From: CAG-103 sp963627135
GTDB taxonomy: Bacteria; Bacillota; Clostridia; Oscillospirales; Oscillospiraceae
Length of the DNA stretch: 64,000 bases
Assembly: GCA_963627135.1 (NCBI GenBank)
Contig: CAVFZY010000007.1
Coordinates: forward strand, 1 to 64,000
Direction of reading: 5' to 3'
The notes under the pieces were generated by a model. The model worked only from the letters and a program-made list of their open reading frames with translations. It was not told the DNA's origin and did not search any database. The stretch's first letter is position 1. Each line of letters starts with the position of its first letter. A program made the position numbers and the translations under genes. Positions 24,908-33,004 of this stretch are shown in pieces.

Positions 24908-25809
24908 GCTTGCTCCTTTCCAAGTTCCGCGGCCTCGGGGTCCGTGCGCAGCGTCTGCCGGGCGAAGGCGAGAAACCGCTTCGCCGCCGGGGACAGCTCC
25001 TCCGGCGCGGGCGCGGCGATGCCGATCTCGGCATACTGCGGCGGATCGACCGGGAGGATCACGATGCCGGTCGTGTCCCAGCCACGGGTGATGAGTTGAT
25101 TGTTCAGGCTCACGCCGAGACCGGCCTGCACCATGGCAAAGGTGGCGCGGCTGTCCACGGATGTGTAGCGGACGTTCGGCGTGATGCCTGCGCGGGCGAA
25201 CACGCGCGCGTTGTCCGTGTCCTGGTGCATATAGGTTGCGATGGTCGGCTCGGTCGCAAACGCCGCGAGTGGGAACGTCTTGCCCCCGGCCAGCGGATGC
25301 TCCGGCGGCAGCCACGCGACCATGGGGTCGGCGTACAGCGGGAGCCAGTCAAAGTCGCCCTCGCGGAAGCTCGTGATGCAAAAGTCGGCCGTGTGTTCGC
25401 TCACGGCGCGCGTGAGCTGGCTGCTGTTGCCCTGCAGGACCTGCACCTCAATACCGGGGTAGACTTCACAAAAGCGGGCGATGCAGCGGCTGAGCCAGCC
25501 GTAGTATGCCCCGTAGACGCAGCCGACGGCGATGGTGCCGGTCTCGATACCGCGGATCTCGGCCGCCTGCGCGTCGAGAAGGGCGCTCCAGTGCGTCAGC
25601 TCCCGCACCGTCGGCAGCAGTGTTCGGCAGGCGCGCGTCGGCTGCACGCCGTTGTGCGAGCGGCTCAGCAACGGGAAGCCCAGCTCCTGCTCAAGCGCTG
25701 CCATCATCCGGCTCAGGCCGGAGGGGGTGTAGTCCAGTTTTTCCGCCGCCGCCGAGAGGCTCCCGGCCTCGAGCACGGCCAGCAGTGCGCGGCATTTTTC
25801 CGTGTCCAT
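24904..25809 (-). CDS. LysR family transcriptional regulator
   Basis: A 301-residue LysR regulator: N-terminal HTH (CRALLAVLEAGSLSAAAEKL, then YTPSGLSRMMAALEQELGFPLL) and a periplasmic-binding-like effector domain (about 90-290). GGAGGCACCTT precedes the ATG. Divergent from a DMT permease gene, with a LysR-type palindrome between them, so the permease is a likely target. Co-transcribed with the M3 peptidase. The effector is unknown. Confidence 0.9.
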   Translation of the reverse strand: MDTEKCRALLAVLEAGSLSAAAEKLDYTPSGLSRMMAALEQELGFPLLSRSHNGVQPTRACRTLLPTVRELTHWSALLDAQAAEIRGIETGTIAVGCVYGAYYGWLSRCIARFCEVYPGIEVQVLQGNSSQLTRAVSEHTADFCITSFREGDFDWLPLYADPMVAWLPPEHPLAGGKTFPLAAFATEPTIATYMHQDTDNARVFARAGITPNVRYTSVDSRATFAMVQAGLGVSLNNQLITRGWDTTGIVILPVDPPQYAEIGIAAPAPEELSPAAKRFLAFARQTLRTDPEAAELGKEQA

Positions 25810-25823
25810 AAGGTGCCTCCATC

Positions 25824-25840
25824 CTTGCGAAGTTTGCAAG
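25824..25840. promoter_or_regulatory. LysR-type box between the regulator and the DMT permease
   Basis: CTTGC and GCAAG flank a 7-bp centre, giving the T-N11-A arrangement (TTGCgaagtttGCAA) expected for LysR proteins. It lies in the 111-bp divergent intergenic region, near the regulator start. Confidence 0.55.
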
Positions 25841-25920
25841 GAACCGTTGAAACATTGTCTCTTTACGCAATGATATAACCGTGGTATCGTTTCGTCAAGA
25901 CATTTTCGGGAGGAATACGG

Positions 25921-26796
25921 ATGAAGACCCGGACCATGACGCGCACACAGGCGGAGCTGCTGCTGGCAGCGGTCATCATTGCGCGCAGCACATCGTATGT
26001 GCTCACAAAAGTTGGTTTGCAGGACATGGGCAAATTTACTCTGCTGGCGGTGCGGTTTTTGCTGGCATTTGCGTTCCTGGCGGTGCTGTTCTGGCGGCAG
26101 CTGCTGCATGTCGACCGGCACACACTGCTGAGCGGGCTTGCCATGGGCGGCATTTATTTTTGCGTCATGACGGCGGAGCTCACAGCGCTGAAAACGGTGG
26201 AGACCTCCACTGTGTCATTCGTGACGAACACGGCCGTTGTCATCGTGCCGCTCGTTCAGGCGGTGCTCAGCCGCCGGTGGCCGGAGCGCCGCGTGCTGCT
26301 CGGTGCGCTGGCGTGCCTGCTGGGCGTGGCGCTGCTGACACTGCGCAATGGCCTCTCACTCACACCGGGCGTCGGGTACTGCATTTTGGAGGCGTTTTTG
26401 TATTCGGCGGCCATTCTCGTGACCGACCGCCTCACGCACGCCGGAGCGGACCCACTGCTGTCCGGCGTGGTGCAGGTAGGAGTTCTGGGCGTGCTGGCGC
26501 TCATCGCGTCGTTCCTGTTTGAGGCGCCGCACCTGCCCGGCAGCGGCACGGAGTGGCTGGTCGTGCTGGCGCTGGCGGTCGTGTGCAGCGGCTTTGGTTT
26601 CACGCTCCAGCCGGTGGCACAGAGCGGGACGACGGCGGATCACGCGGCACTGTTTTGCGCGCTCAACCCGTTTGTTGCCGCGACGCTTGGCGCGGTGTGC
26701 TTTCACGAACACTTCGGCCTTGCGGGCCTGCTCGGCGGTGCGCTGATTCTGGCCGGGATCCTGGTGTCCTGCTGGCCGCAGAAAACCGGCGGCTGA
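25921..26796 (+). CDS. EamA/DMT family permease
   Basis: A 291-residue membrane protein with ten predicted helices in two EamA repeats (about 12-135 and 150-285); FVTNTAVVIVPLVQAVLSRR and FCALNPFVAATLGAVCFHEHF are the ends of the repeats. DMT permeases export amino acids or metabolites. GGGAGGAATACGG precedes the ATG. Divergent from the LysR gene, which probably controls it. Substrate not predictable. Confidence 0.88.
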   Translation: MKTRTMTRTQAELLLAAVIIARSTSYVLTKVGLQDMGKFTLLAVRFLLAFAFLAVLFWRQLLHVDRHTLLSGLAMGGIYFCVMTAELTALKTVETSTVSFVTNTAVVIVPLVQAVLSRRWPERRVLLGALACLLGVALLTLRNGLSLTPGVGYCILEAFLYSAAILVTDRLTHAGADPLLSGVVQVGVLGVLALIASFLFEAPHLPGSGTEWLVVLALAVVCSGFGFTLQPVAQSGTTADHAALFCALNPFVAATLGAVCFHEHFGLAGLLGGALILAGILVSCWPQKTGG

Positions 26797-26804
26797 AAAA
26801 ACGG

Positions 26805-26839
26805 AAAATGCCCTGGATGAATGCATCCAGGGCATTTTT
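26805..26839. terminator. Bidirectional terminator
   Basis: AAAATGCCCTGGATG and CATCCAGGGCATTTT form a 15-bp stem around AATG, with T runs on both strands. It separates the converging permease and kinase-like genes. Confidence 0.92.
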
Positions 26840-26844
26840 CATGC

Positions 26845-27432
26845 TTATTCATTCTGCGCCTGATAGGCACGCACGTAGGCCACGAGCGTGTCGATGGTTT
26901 TCTCAATGCCGAGCTTGCCGCTGTTGACGACGAGGTCATACCCGCGCGCGTCGCCCCACTTCGTGTCGCAGTAGTAGTTGTGGTAGGCCTTGCGATTACG
27001 ATCAACGCGGCGCATTTCCAGCGCCGCCTGATCGGCCGTGAGGGACTTTTCCTCCATGAGCCGCTGGCGCTTCTGGTCGGGTTTTCCGGCGATGAACAGG
27101 TGCACGGCGTTCGGGTTGCTGCGCAGCACAAAGTCCGAGCAGCGGCCGAGCACGACGAACGACTCGCCGCTGTCCGCCAGTTTCTGAATGTGCTCAAACG
27201 TCTCGTGCGCGAGTGCATCCTCCGGCGCGTTGAAGTTCTCGCCGATACGGCGCGACCACAGCAGGTGCACGGGCTTTTCGTCATAGCGCGCGGCGTCCTC
27301 GGCGTTAAAAACGCTGGTGAGCAGCAGCTCCTTGTCATAAAACGCGATGCCGAGCTGTTCGGCGATCTGTTCGGCGATGTACTTGCCGCCGCTGCCGTGT
27401 TCACGGCCGACGGTCACGATGAGTTGTTTCAC
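26845..27432 (-). CDS. Cytidylate kinase-like family protein
   Basis: A 195-residue P-loop protein. The Walker A region is VGREHGSGGKYIAEQIAEQL, followed by GIAFYDKELL, VVLGRCSDFVL and RRVDRNRKAYHNYY. It belongs to the cytidylate-kinase-like (AAA_26) family common in Clostridia, which differs from true Cmk; the substrate is unknown. The start is GTG at 27432 with GGAAAGGCGG upstream. It lies 28 bp downstream of the ArsB/NhaD-type permease and may be co-transcribed with it. Confidence 0.85.
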   Translation of the reverse strand: MKQLIVTVGREHGSGGKYIAEQIAEQLGIAFYDKELLLTSVFNAEDAARYDEKPVHLLWSRRIGENFNAPEDALAHETFEHIQKLADSGESFVVLGRCSDFVLRSNPNAVHLFIAGKPDQKRQRLMEEKSLTADQAALEMRRVDRNRKAYHNYYCDTKWGDARGYDLVVNSGKLGIEKTIDTLVAYVRAYQAQNE

Positions 27433-27460
27433 AGTAGATTACCGCCTTTCCTTCAGAGAG

Positions 27461-28825
27461 TTACAGGAATTTCAGGAACAGGCATACCAGCGACACGGCC
27501 ACGACCAGCACGGTCGCCGGAATGCAGTATTTACAGTATTTGCCCCAGCTGATGGGGTGGCCGCTCTTGGCCGACACAGACGTGGCCACGACGTTGGCCG
27601 ACGCACCGATGGGCGTAGCGTTGCCGCCGAGGTCGGTGCCGAGCGACAGTGCCCAGGCGAGCACGGACAGGTCCATGCCCTGCGTCGCCGCGATGGACTG
27701 CACGACCGGGACCATGGTGGCCGCGAACGGGATGTTGTCGATCAGCGCGCTGCACGCGGCCGACAGCAGCAGAATGATGAGGATGACGACCTTGATACTG
27801 CCGCCGCTGATGTTCGAGATGAACTGCGCGATGAGCTTGAGCACGCCGGTCTGCTCCAGACCCGCGACGGAGATGAACAGGCCGATGAAAAACAGTAGCG
27901 TCTTGTAGTCCACACCGCGGATGACTTCTTTCACGGCACTGGGCCCCTTCGTAAACACGGCGGTGAGCAGCGTCAGACATGCGATGATCACGCCGATGCA
28001 CGCGACGGTCAGGCCGGTCTGCGCGTGCGTCACGAGCAGGACGACGGCGACGAGGAAGATGCACAGGTCGGCGATGAACGCCGTGCGGTTCGAGATTGCG
28101 GTCGTCGGGGCGGGGCAGACGGCGTCGGCCGGGCGGGCGGCCTCGCTGGCCTTGAGTTCCTTATGGAAGCACAGCCAGAAGAAGATCAGCACGAACACAA
28201 AGCAGATGCCGACGATGACGCCGGTGTTTTCAATGAAGTCCGTGAATGTATAGCCGAGCGCGGTGCCGATGATGATGTTGGGGGGATCGCCGCACATGGT
28301 GGCGGCGCCGCCGAGGTTGGCGCAGAAGACTTCCGACAGGATCATCGGAACGGGGTCAAAGCGCAGGATCTGCGCCAGCTCCAGTGTGACGGTCGCGAGA
28401 AACAGCACGACCGTGATGCTGTCGATGAACATGGCCAAAAACGCAGCCATGGCCATGAAGCACAGCAGCAGCGGCACGACGTGGTAGTGCGCGAGCTTTG
28501 CCAGCGACAGGCACAGCCAGCGGAAGAAGCCGGATTTGCCGAGGCCCTCGACCATGATCATCATACCGGTGATGAAGAAGATGGTCGACCAGTTGACGCC
28601 GGAGCTTGCGCTCTCCGAGGCGCCGTACCAGAAGTCGGCGCGGAAGATCTCCGCGAGATTCAGAGCGTTTTTGATCGCGTCCCAGCTGTGCATACAGATG
28701 CCGAACACGACCACGAGCACAAGAGCTGCACTGCCAAGCGTGACATACTGGCGCTCGAACTTGTCCATGATGATGAGCGCGAACATGCCGACGAAGATGA
28801 CAGCCGCAAGGATTTGAGCAGTCAT
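27461..28825 (-). CDS. ArsB/NhaD-type ion transporter (IT superfamily permease)
   Basis: A 454-residue permease with about 11-12 helices. Signatures of the ArsB/NhaD/SLC13 group are visible: FITGMMIMVEGLGKSG, FIDSITVVLFLATVTLELA, CANLGGAATMCGDPPNIIIG and ALSLGTDLGGNATPIGASAN. It may exchange sodium or protons or transport an anion; the family spans arsenite, Na+/H+ and dicarboxylates. The ATG at 28825 follows AGAAGG. The mRNA leader is about 90 nt and folds into several hairpins, suggesting cis regulation. Confidence 0.87.
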   Translation of the reverse strand: MTAQILAAVIFVGMFALIIMDKFERQYVTLGSAALVLVVVFGICMHSWDAIKNALNLAEIFRADFWYGASESASSGVNWSTIFFITGMMIMVEGLGKSGFFRWLCLSLAKLAHYHVVPLLLCFMAMAAFLAMFIDSITVVLFLATVTLELAQILRFDPVPMILSEVFCANLGGAATMCGDPPNIIIGTALGYTFTDFIENTGVIVGICFVFVLIFFWLCFHKELKASEAARPADAVCPAPTTAISNRTAFIADLCIFLVAVVLLVTHAQTGLTVACIGVIIACLTLLTAVFTKGPSAVKEVIRGVDYKTLLFFIGLFISVAGLEQTGVLKLIAQFISNISGGSIKVVILIILLLSAACSALIDNIPFAATMVPVVQSIAATQGMDLSVLAWALSLGTDLGGNATPIGASANVVATSVSAKSGHPISWGKYCKYCIPATVLVVAVSLVCLFLKFL

Positions 28826-28860
28826 GATAAGAACCTTCTTTCTTAAAATTTGAGGGGGGC

Positions 28861-28909
28861 CGACGCAGAGGCATCGAAGAAAGAGGGTTGCTTCGCAGTG
28901 GTATCCCAC
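28861..28909 (-). promoter_or_regulatory. Structured 5' leader of the ArsB/NhaD-type permease (candidate riboswitch)
   Basis: In RNA sense, three short hairpins follow each other: GTGG-GATA-CCAC (28909-28898), TGC-GAA-GCA (28897-28889) and CGATGC-CTCT-GCGTCG (28876-28861). A GGGG before and a CCCC run after could close them into a multibranch junction. I do not recognise a known riboswitch class. Confidence 0.4.
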
Positions 28910-28924
28910 CCCAATTGGAAAGGA

Positions 28925-28953
28925 ATTTTAGCGCGTTTTTTGCGAAAAGTCAA
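28925..28953 (-). promoter_or_regulatory. Promoter of the ArsB/NhaD-type permease
   Basis: Minus-strand TTGACT (28953-28948), 17 bp, TAAAAT (28930-28925). Confidence 0.7.
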
Positions 28954-29005
28954 GAGCTTTTTGCAAATCTGAGCAGGTCCTTATCAAGTGCTCAAATGCT
29001 TGATA

Positions 29006-29854
29006 TTACAGGCATTTATAGGCGATGATCGTTGCGCCGCCCTTGCCCTCGTAGCGCTTGATCTGGTACTTGTTCGGGAAGGCGGCCAGCAGCTCCGGCA
29101 GCTTGCTGTAGCCGTAGGCGCGCACGTTGAAGTCGGGCTTGACGCGCTTGATGTACAGCCCCGAGGAACTGACGTTGACAAAGCCGTCAGCGTCCTGATA
29201 CTTCTCGGACGCGATGTGCAGCAGGTTGTGGATCTCGCGGATGTCGGGCTTTTTTGGCACCGGTTCAGGTTCGGGCACCGGTTCGGGTTCGGGAACCGGT
29301 TCGGGTTCGGCGGCCGGGGCAGACTCGGCCGCAGATTTTTTTGTGCTGCGGGTGGCCTTTTTCGTCTTGCGGGCGGGCTTCTTGGCCGCGGGCTCCGCGG
29401 CGGTGGGCTTCTCGTCCGCCTTGGACAGATAGTCGATGAGGATGAAGTCGTCGCAGGCATTTTTAAATGACTCCGGCGTCGTCGTCACGCCGGCGCCGAT
29501 GATATACAGGCCCGACTCGCGCAGGCGGATTGCCAGCGGCGTGAAGTCGCTGTCGCTCGACACGAGCACGAGCGCGTCGTACATATTGTTGTGCAGCAGA
29601 TCCATAGCCCCGATGACCATGGCGATGTCGGTCGTGTTCTTGCCGGTGACGTAGTCAAACTGCTGCTCGGCGCGGATGGCGAGACGCTTGAGCTCCGGCT
29701 CCCAGTTTTTCAGCGAGTCCTTGCGCCAGTTGCCATAGGCCTTTTTCACGACGATGCGGCCGTAGGTCGATACCTCGTGCAGTACGGCCTCCAGCTTGGA
29801 CAGCTGTGTGTTGTCCGCGTCGATGAGCACGGCGATTTTCTGGAAATTTTCCAT
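29006..29854 (-). CDS. NYN-domain RNase-like protein with OST-HTH/LOTUS domain
   Basis: A 282-residue protein in three parts. The N-terminal NYN (LabA-like, PIN-fold) domain (about 1-140) has the acidic residues AVLIDADNTQ, TTDIAMVIGAMDLL and LVSSDSDFTPLA. A basic Ala/Lys linker and a PEPEPV repeat (about 150-210) follow. The C-terminal domain (about 212-282, DIREIHNLLHIASEKY to KLPELLAAFPNKYQI) is an OST-HTH/LOTUS module. NYN domains are metal-dependent RNases and LOTUS modules bind RNA, so RNA processing is likely. The ATG at 29854 follows AGGAG. Monocistronic. Confidence 0.87.
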   Translation of the reverse strand: MENFQKIAVLIDADNTQLSKLEAVLHEVSTYGRIVVKKAYGNWRKDSLKNWEPELKRLAIRAEQQFDYVTGKNTTDIAMVIGAMDLLHNNMYDALVLVSSDSDFTPLAIRLRESGLYIIGAGVTTTPESFKNACDDFILIDYLSKADEKPTAAEPAAKKPARKTKKATRSTKKSAAESAPAAEPEPVPEPEPVPEPEPVPKKPDIREIHNLLHIASEKYQDADGFVNVSSSGLYIKRVKPDFNVRAYGYSKLPELLAAFPNKYQIKRYEGKGGATIIAYKCL

Positions 29855-29926
29855 AGATGTTACTCCTGAACCGCCCTGCGGGCGGTAGTTTTTCTCTATT
29901 ATAATGTTTTTGCGCGCAAAATGCAA

Positions 29927-29954
29927 CGAAAGCGGGGTGTAATCCCCGCTTTCG
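29927..29954. terminator. Terminator after pdaB
   Basis: CGAAAGCGGGG and CCCCGCTTTCG form a perfect 11-bp stem around 6 nt, just beyond the pdaB stop on the minus strand. The T tail is weak. Confidence 0.7.
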
Positions 29955-29962
29955 CTTCCTGC

Positions 29963-30748
29963 TCATGCATTCTCGCCCGCGGTTGCCGGGCACTGTCGGC
30001 CGTTGGGGTCGATGCTCGTGTCGCCGGGGAGGATCATCTGCGAGATCGGGATGATGGAATATCCGTCGGCGATGAGCGCCTCAATGATGCCGGCCAGCGC
30101 CTCCGGCGTGTGCTCGGCCGCGTTGTGGAACAGCACGATGCTGCCAGGCTGCACGCGCGTGAGCACGCGCGAGGTGATCTCGTCACTGCTCAGCCCCTTC
30201 CAGTCGAGTGAATCGACGTCCCACTGGATGACGTGCATGCCCAGACCATTGATGGTGCTCACGACCGTGTCGTTGTACTCCCCGTAGGGGCAGCGAAACA
30301 GCGTCGGCCGCGTACCGGTGACGGCTTCGATCTTATCGGCACAGGTGTTGACCTCCGTCTGGATCTGCTCGGCGCTTAGCTGCGCCATGTGCGGGTGCGT
30401 GGACGAGTGGTTCATGACCTCATTGCCCGCGTCCGCGAGCGCCTTGACCGACTCCGGATATTTGTCAACCCATTCGCCCACGACGAAGAACGTCGCGTGT
30501 ACGTTGTACTTGTTGAGGATGTCGATGAGCATCTGCGTGTCCTCGTTGCCCCAGGCTGCGTCGAACGACAGGCTCACGACGCGGTCGTCGCGCTGCACGC
30601 AGTAGATGGGCAGCACGCGCTTGGCCGTGCTCACGCCTACGATCGCGGGGCTGTTGACCGCCCAGAACATGAGCGCGATGGCCAGCACCATCGCGCACAC
30701 GCTCAGCAGTTTCCGGTGTTTTCTGACGGCTTGCCGCACTTTGTACAT
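29963..30748 (-). CDS. pdaB: Polysaccharide deacetylase, PdaB-like sporulation protein
   Basis: A 261-residue protein with an N-terminal signal anchor (LLSVCAMVLAIALMFWAV) and a NodB deacetylase domain. VVSLSFDAAWGNED has the SFDAAWG form typical of PdaB, where NodB enzymes usually have TFDDGP; HSSTHPHMAQLS keeps the metal histidines, and RCPYGEYND and LFHN follow. In Bacillus pdaB is a SigE-dependent sporulation gene needed for spore integrity. GGAGGTGGTGCA precedes the ATG. The substituted catalytic Asp suggests altered or weak deacetylase activity, as in other PdaB proteins. Confidence 0.88.
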   Translation of the reverse strand: MYKVRQAVRKHRKLLSVCAMVLAIALMFWAVNSPAIVGVSTAKRVLPIYCVQRDDRVVSLSFDAAWGNEDTQMLIDILNKYNVHATFFVVGEWVDKYPESVKALADAGNEVMNHSSTHPHMAQLSAEQIQTEVNTCADKIEAVTGTRPTLFRCPYGEYNDTVVSTINGLGMHVIQWDVDSLDWKGLSSDEITSRVLTRVQPGSIVLFHNAAEHTPEALAGIIEALIADGYSIIPISQMILPGDTSIDPNGRQCPATAGENA

Positions 30749-30838
30749 TGCACCACCTCCGGCTTTCTGCCTTCATCCTATGAGCAGGTGAGGCACGGTA
30801 TGCGCCTTTTCGGTTTACATAACTTTAACCTGTATGCA

Positions 30839-30872
30839 GAAAAACGCCAGCACACGGTCTCGTATGCTGGCG
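30839..30872 (-). terminator. Minus-strand terminator in the pdaB/dus intergenic region
   Basis: CGCCAGCA and TGCTGGCG form an 8-bp stem with a 12-nt loop, followed on the minus strand by five T. No gene on the minus strand ends here: pdaB starts 90 bp further on, so the RNA it stops is unknown. Confidence 0.55.
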
Positions 30873-30959
30873 CAAACGCTCAAAACAGGCCGGTGATGCG
30901 GCCGTCTTGCCATCGCCAGCGGGCGTAGGGGTGATGGCCGTGACGCGGGCTTGTAAAGC

Positions 30960-30988
30960 TTGACGCGGGGTGGATTTTCCGCTATCAT
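30960..30988 (+). promoter_or_regulatory. Promoter of the dus gene
   Basis: TTGACG (30960-30965), 17 bp, TATCAT (30983-30988), 24 bp before the ATG. Confidence 0.6.
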
Positions 30989-31012
30989 GGGCCGGATAAC
31001 GAGGTGATGACC

Positions 31013-31969
31013 ATGCAGTATCTCTGCGCGCCGATGGAGGGCGTGACCGGCGACCTGTTCCGGCAGGCGCAGCGGCAGACGTTCCCCGCGGCGGACAGCT
31101 ACTATACGCCCTTTCTCTCGCCGACGGCGAACCGCACGTTTTCCCCGCGCGAGCTGCGCGAGGTCGAGCCCGCGCACAACGTGGGCATCCGTGTCGTACC
31201 GCAGCTCATGGGCCACTGCGCCGAGGATTTTCTCTGGATGGCGGGAAAGCTTTCCGACATGGGCTACGACGAGGTGAATTTCAACCTCGGCTGCCCGTCA
31301 AACACCGTCACGGTGAAGAAAAAGGGCGCGGGTCTGCTCACGGAGCCGGATCTGCTACGGCGGTTTTTCGACGTCGTGTTTGCAGTCTGCCCGCTGCCGG
31401 TGTCGGTCAAGACGCGGCTCGGCAAGACAACGGCGGAGACGTTTCCCGCGCTGCTGGAATTATATAATGACTACCCGATCTGTGAGCTGATCGTGCACCC
31501 GCGCGTGCAGGCGGACCAGTACCACGGACATCCGGATCTCGACATGTTCGCCTACGCGCTCGCGCACAGCCGCGCCCCGGTGTGCTACAACGGCGACCTG
31601 TTTGACGTCCCGGCCGTGCGCGTGTTTCAGGCGCGGTTCCCGACTGTGGAGCGCGTCATGCTCGGCCGCGGGCTCGCTGCAAATCCCGGCCTCATCGGTC
31701 AGCTGCGCACCGGTGCCGTGCCGACGGCGGCGCAGTTTCAGGCGTTTCACGACCGGCTTTACGCGGCCACGAGCGCGCGCATCCCCGACTGGCGCGCGCT
31801 GCTGTTTCGCATGAAGGAGGCGTGGCGCTATCTCGGCTGCAGCTTTGCCGACGCCGAGCGGCCGCTGCGCCGCATCCGCAAGGCGCAGGATCTTGCGGAG
31901 TATGAGAGCGCGGTGCGCCAGCTTTTCGCGGCCTGCCCGGTGCGGGAGGATGCGGGCTATTTTGTCTGA
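31013..31969 (+). CDS. tRNA-dihydrouridine synthase
   Basis: A 318-residue Dus family flavoprotein reducing uridine to dihydrouridine in the tRNA D-loop. Motifs: APMEGVTGDLFR at the N-terminus, PQLMGHCAEDFLWMAGKL, the catalytic Cys in FNLGCPSNTVTVKKKGAGLL, SVKTRLG and VMLGRGLAANPGLIGQL. The ATG at 31013 lies 7 nt after GAGGTG; earlier GTG and ATG codons overlap that site. Monocistronic, ended by a 16-bp hairpin. The Dus subfamily cannot be fixed. Confidence 0.93.
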   Translation: MQYLCAPMEGVTGDLFRQAQRQTFPAADSYYTPFLSPTANRTFSPRELREVEPAHNVGIRVVPQLMGHCAEDFLWMAGKLSDMGYDEVNFNLGCPSNTVTVKKKGAGLLTEPDLLRRFFDVVFAVCPLPVSVKTRLGKTTAETFPALLELYNDYPICELIVHPRVQADQYHGHPDLDMFAYALAHSRAPVCYNGDLFDVPAVRVFQARFPTVERVMLGRGLAANPGLIGQLRTGAVPTAAQFQAFHDRLYAATSARIPDWRALLFRMKEAWRYLGCSFADAERPLRRIRKAQDLAEYESAVRQLFAACPVREDAGYFV

Positions 31970-31981
31970 CGGCGCAAAACC

Positions 31982-32020
31982 GAACCCCCTTCGCAGGGAT
32001 ACGACCTGCGGAGGGGGTTC
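31982..32020. terminator. Terminator hairpin between converging genes
   Basis: A 16-bp stem (GAACCCCCTTCGCAGG with one G-T pair) and a 7-nt loop lie between dus and the converging lipoprotein gene. Confidence 0.75.
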
Positions 32021-32043
32021 TGCTTGTTGGGGCCCGGCGCGCT

Positions 32044-32856
32044 TCAGGGCATCGGGCAGCCGAGGGGCGTGATGTTGTCCGGCGTGATGTACTTCGTGGG
32101 CAGGGTGATCTCCGTCGCACCGTTGAGGTACGACTGCCGCCAGGTCTCGTATTCCCGTCCGTCCGCTCTCTGCGCTTTGGACTCGTCGCCGAAGGAGTAG
32201 ATCTCTTCGCCGGAGTAGAGGAAGTAAATGAGGCCGTCCCCGTCCTGATCCAGATCGTCGGGGAAGGGTTCACCATCGAAATAATATGTGCTCATATACT
32301 GCTTGTCCCAGCCGTCCACGGCGCCGAACTGACGGTAGCTGTCGCTCTTGGCGTCGTAGGTGTAGACGTTGTACGGCCAGATGCGGCCGCCCAGCCCCTG
32401 ATTGTGCGACCAGCTTGCTTCCACGGCGCCGTTGCTGTAAAAGCGCGCGGCGACAAATTCGGACAGCTCTTCATGGAGCTTTCCGTTGTCGTAGCCGTAA
32501 ATGAGGCACATCTGGCTGGCCATCGCGGCGCGCGCACTCCACTGGACGATCAGTTCCTCGCGGCCGTCGTGATCTACGTCATAGATGGCAAATGTGTTTT
32601 CTTCCGCCTGCTGCGTGTTTTCGTAGTCCAGCCTGGAGTTGTCCGGGAGGATGCCGTACAGGTAAATGTCCCACAGCGCGGCGCCGTATGCCTTGTTCTG
32701 CGCTGCCGTGTCGGCGGCCGCTGCGTTGTCGGTGCTTGTCACTTTGTCTGCGGTTTTTTCCTCGGTTTTTCCGGTATCGGAGGCGGCTTGGCCGCACCCG
32801 GCGAGGCCTGCCAGCATGGCGATGCACAGAAGCAGGCAGCTCAGTTTTCTCCACAT
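32044..32856 (-). CDS. Hypothetical lipoprotein with EF-hand/VCBS-like acidic segments
   Basis: A 270-residue lipoprotein: signal peptide MWRKLSCLLLCIAMLAGLAGC, with Cys21 as the lipidation site, then a Lys/Thr/Asp/Ala-rich linker and a globular part. Two acidic calcium-loop-like segments are seen: IYDVDHDGREELIVQW and DDLDQDGDGLIYF. The pattern is common in surface lipoproteins of Clostridia whose role is unknown. It has its own promoter (32908-32936) and is separated from the next minus-strand gene by a terminator. Confidence 0.7.
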   Translation of the reverse strand: MWRKLSCLLLCIAMLAGLAGCGQAASDTGKTEEKTADKVTSTDNAAAADTAAQNKAYGAALWDIYLYGILPDNSRLDYENTQQAEENTFAIYDVDHDGREELIVQWSARAAMASQMCLIYGYDNGKLHEELSEFVAARFYSNGAVEASWSHNQGLGGRIWPYNVYTYDAKSDSYRQFGAVDGWDKQYMSTYYFDGEPFPDDLDQDGDGLIYFLYSGEEIYSFGDESKAQRADGREYETWRQSYLNGATEITLPTKYITPDNITPLGCPMP

Positions 32857-32907
32857 ATTGTGTTTTCTCCCTTCCCAAAGGTGTTTTCTGATCGGGCCTA
32901 TGATCCA

Positions 32908-32936
32908 AGTGTACCCGGAAACGGGAAAATTGTCAA
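32908..32936 (-). promoter_or_regulatory. Promoter of the lipoprotein gene
   Basis: Minus-strand TTGACA (32936-32931), 17 bp, TACACT (32913-32908). The spacer contains the small inverted repeat CCCG-TTTC-CGGG. Confidence 0.65.
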
Positions 32937-32953
32937 TCCTTGTATATAAAATG

Positions 32954-32987
32954 GCCCCGCGGCGGGAATTCATTCTCGCTGCGGGGC
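32954..32987 (-). terminator. Terminator after the DUF975 gene
   Basis: GCCCCGC and GCGGGGC form the base of an imperfect stem, followed on the minus strand by CATTTTATA. It ends the block from 36945 to 33005. Confidence 0.65.
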
Positions 32988-33004
32988 TGTTTTTGAGCCC
33001 GTGT

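Noticed and set aside
29240..29310. Short tandem repeat as a possible CRISPR or mobile element trace
   Set aside because: The repetition encodes the PEPEPV linker in frame inside the NYN/LOTUS gene; it is protein low complexity, not an array.
30873..31000. Small minus-strand peptide gene between pdaB and dus
   Set aside because: The best frame has no ATG, GTG or TTG start and no ribosome binding site, so it is kept only as a finding about the orphan terminator and not annotated as a gene.
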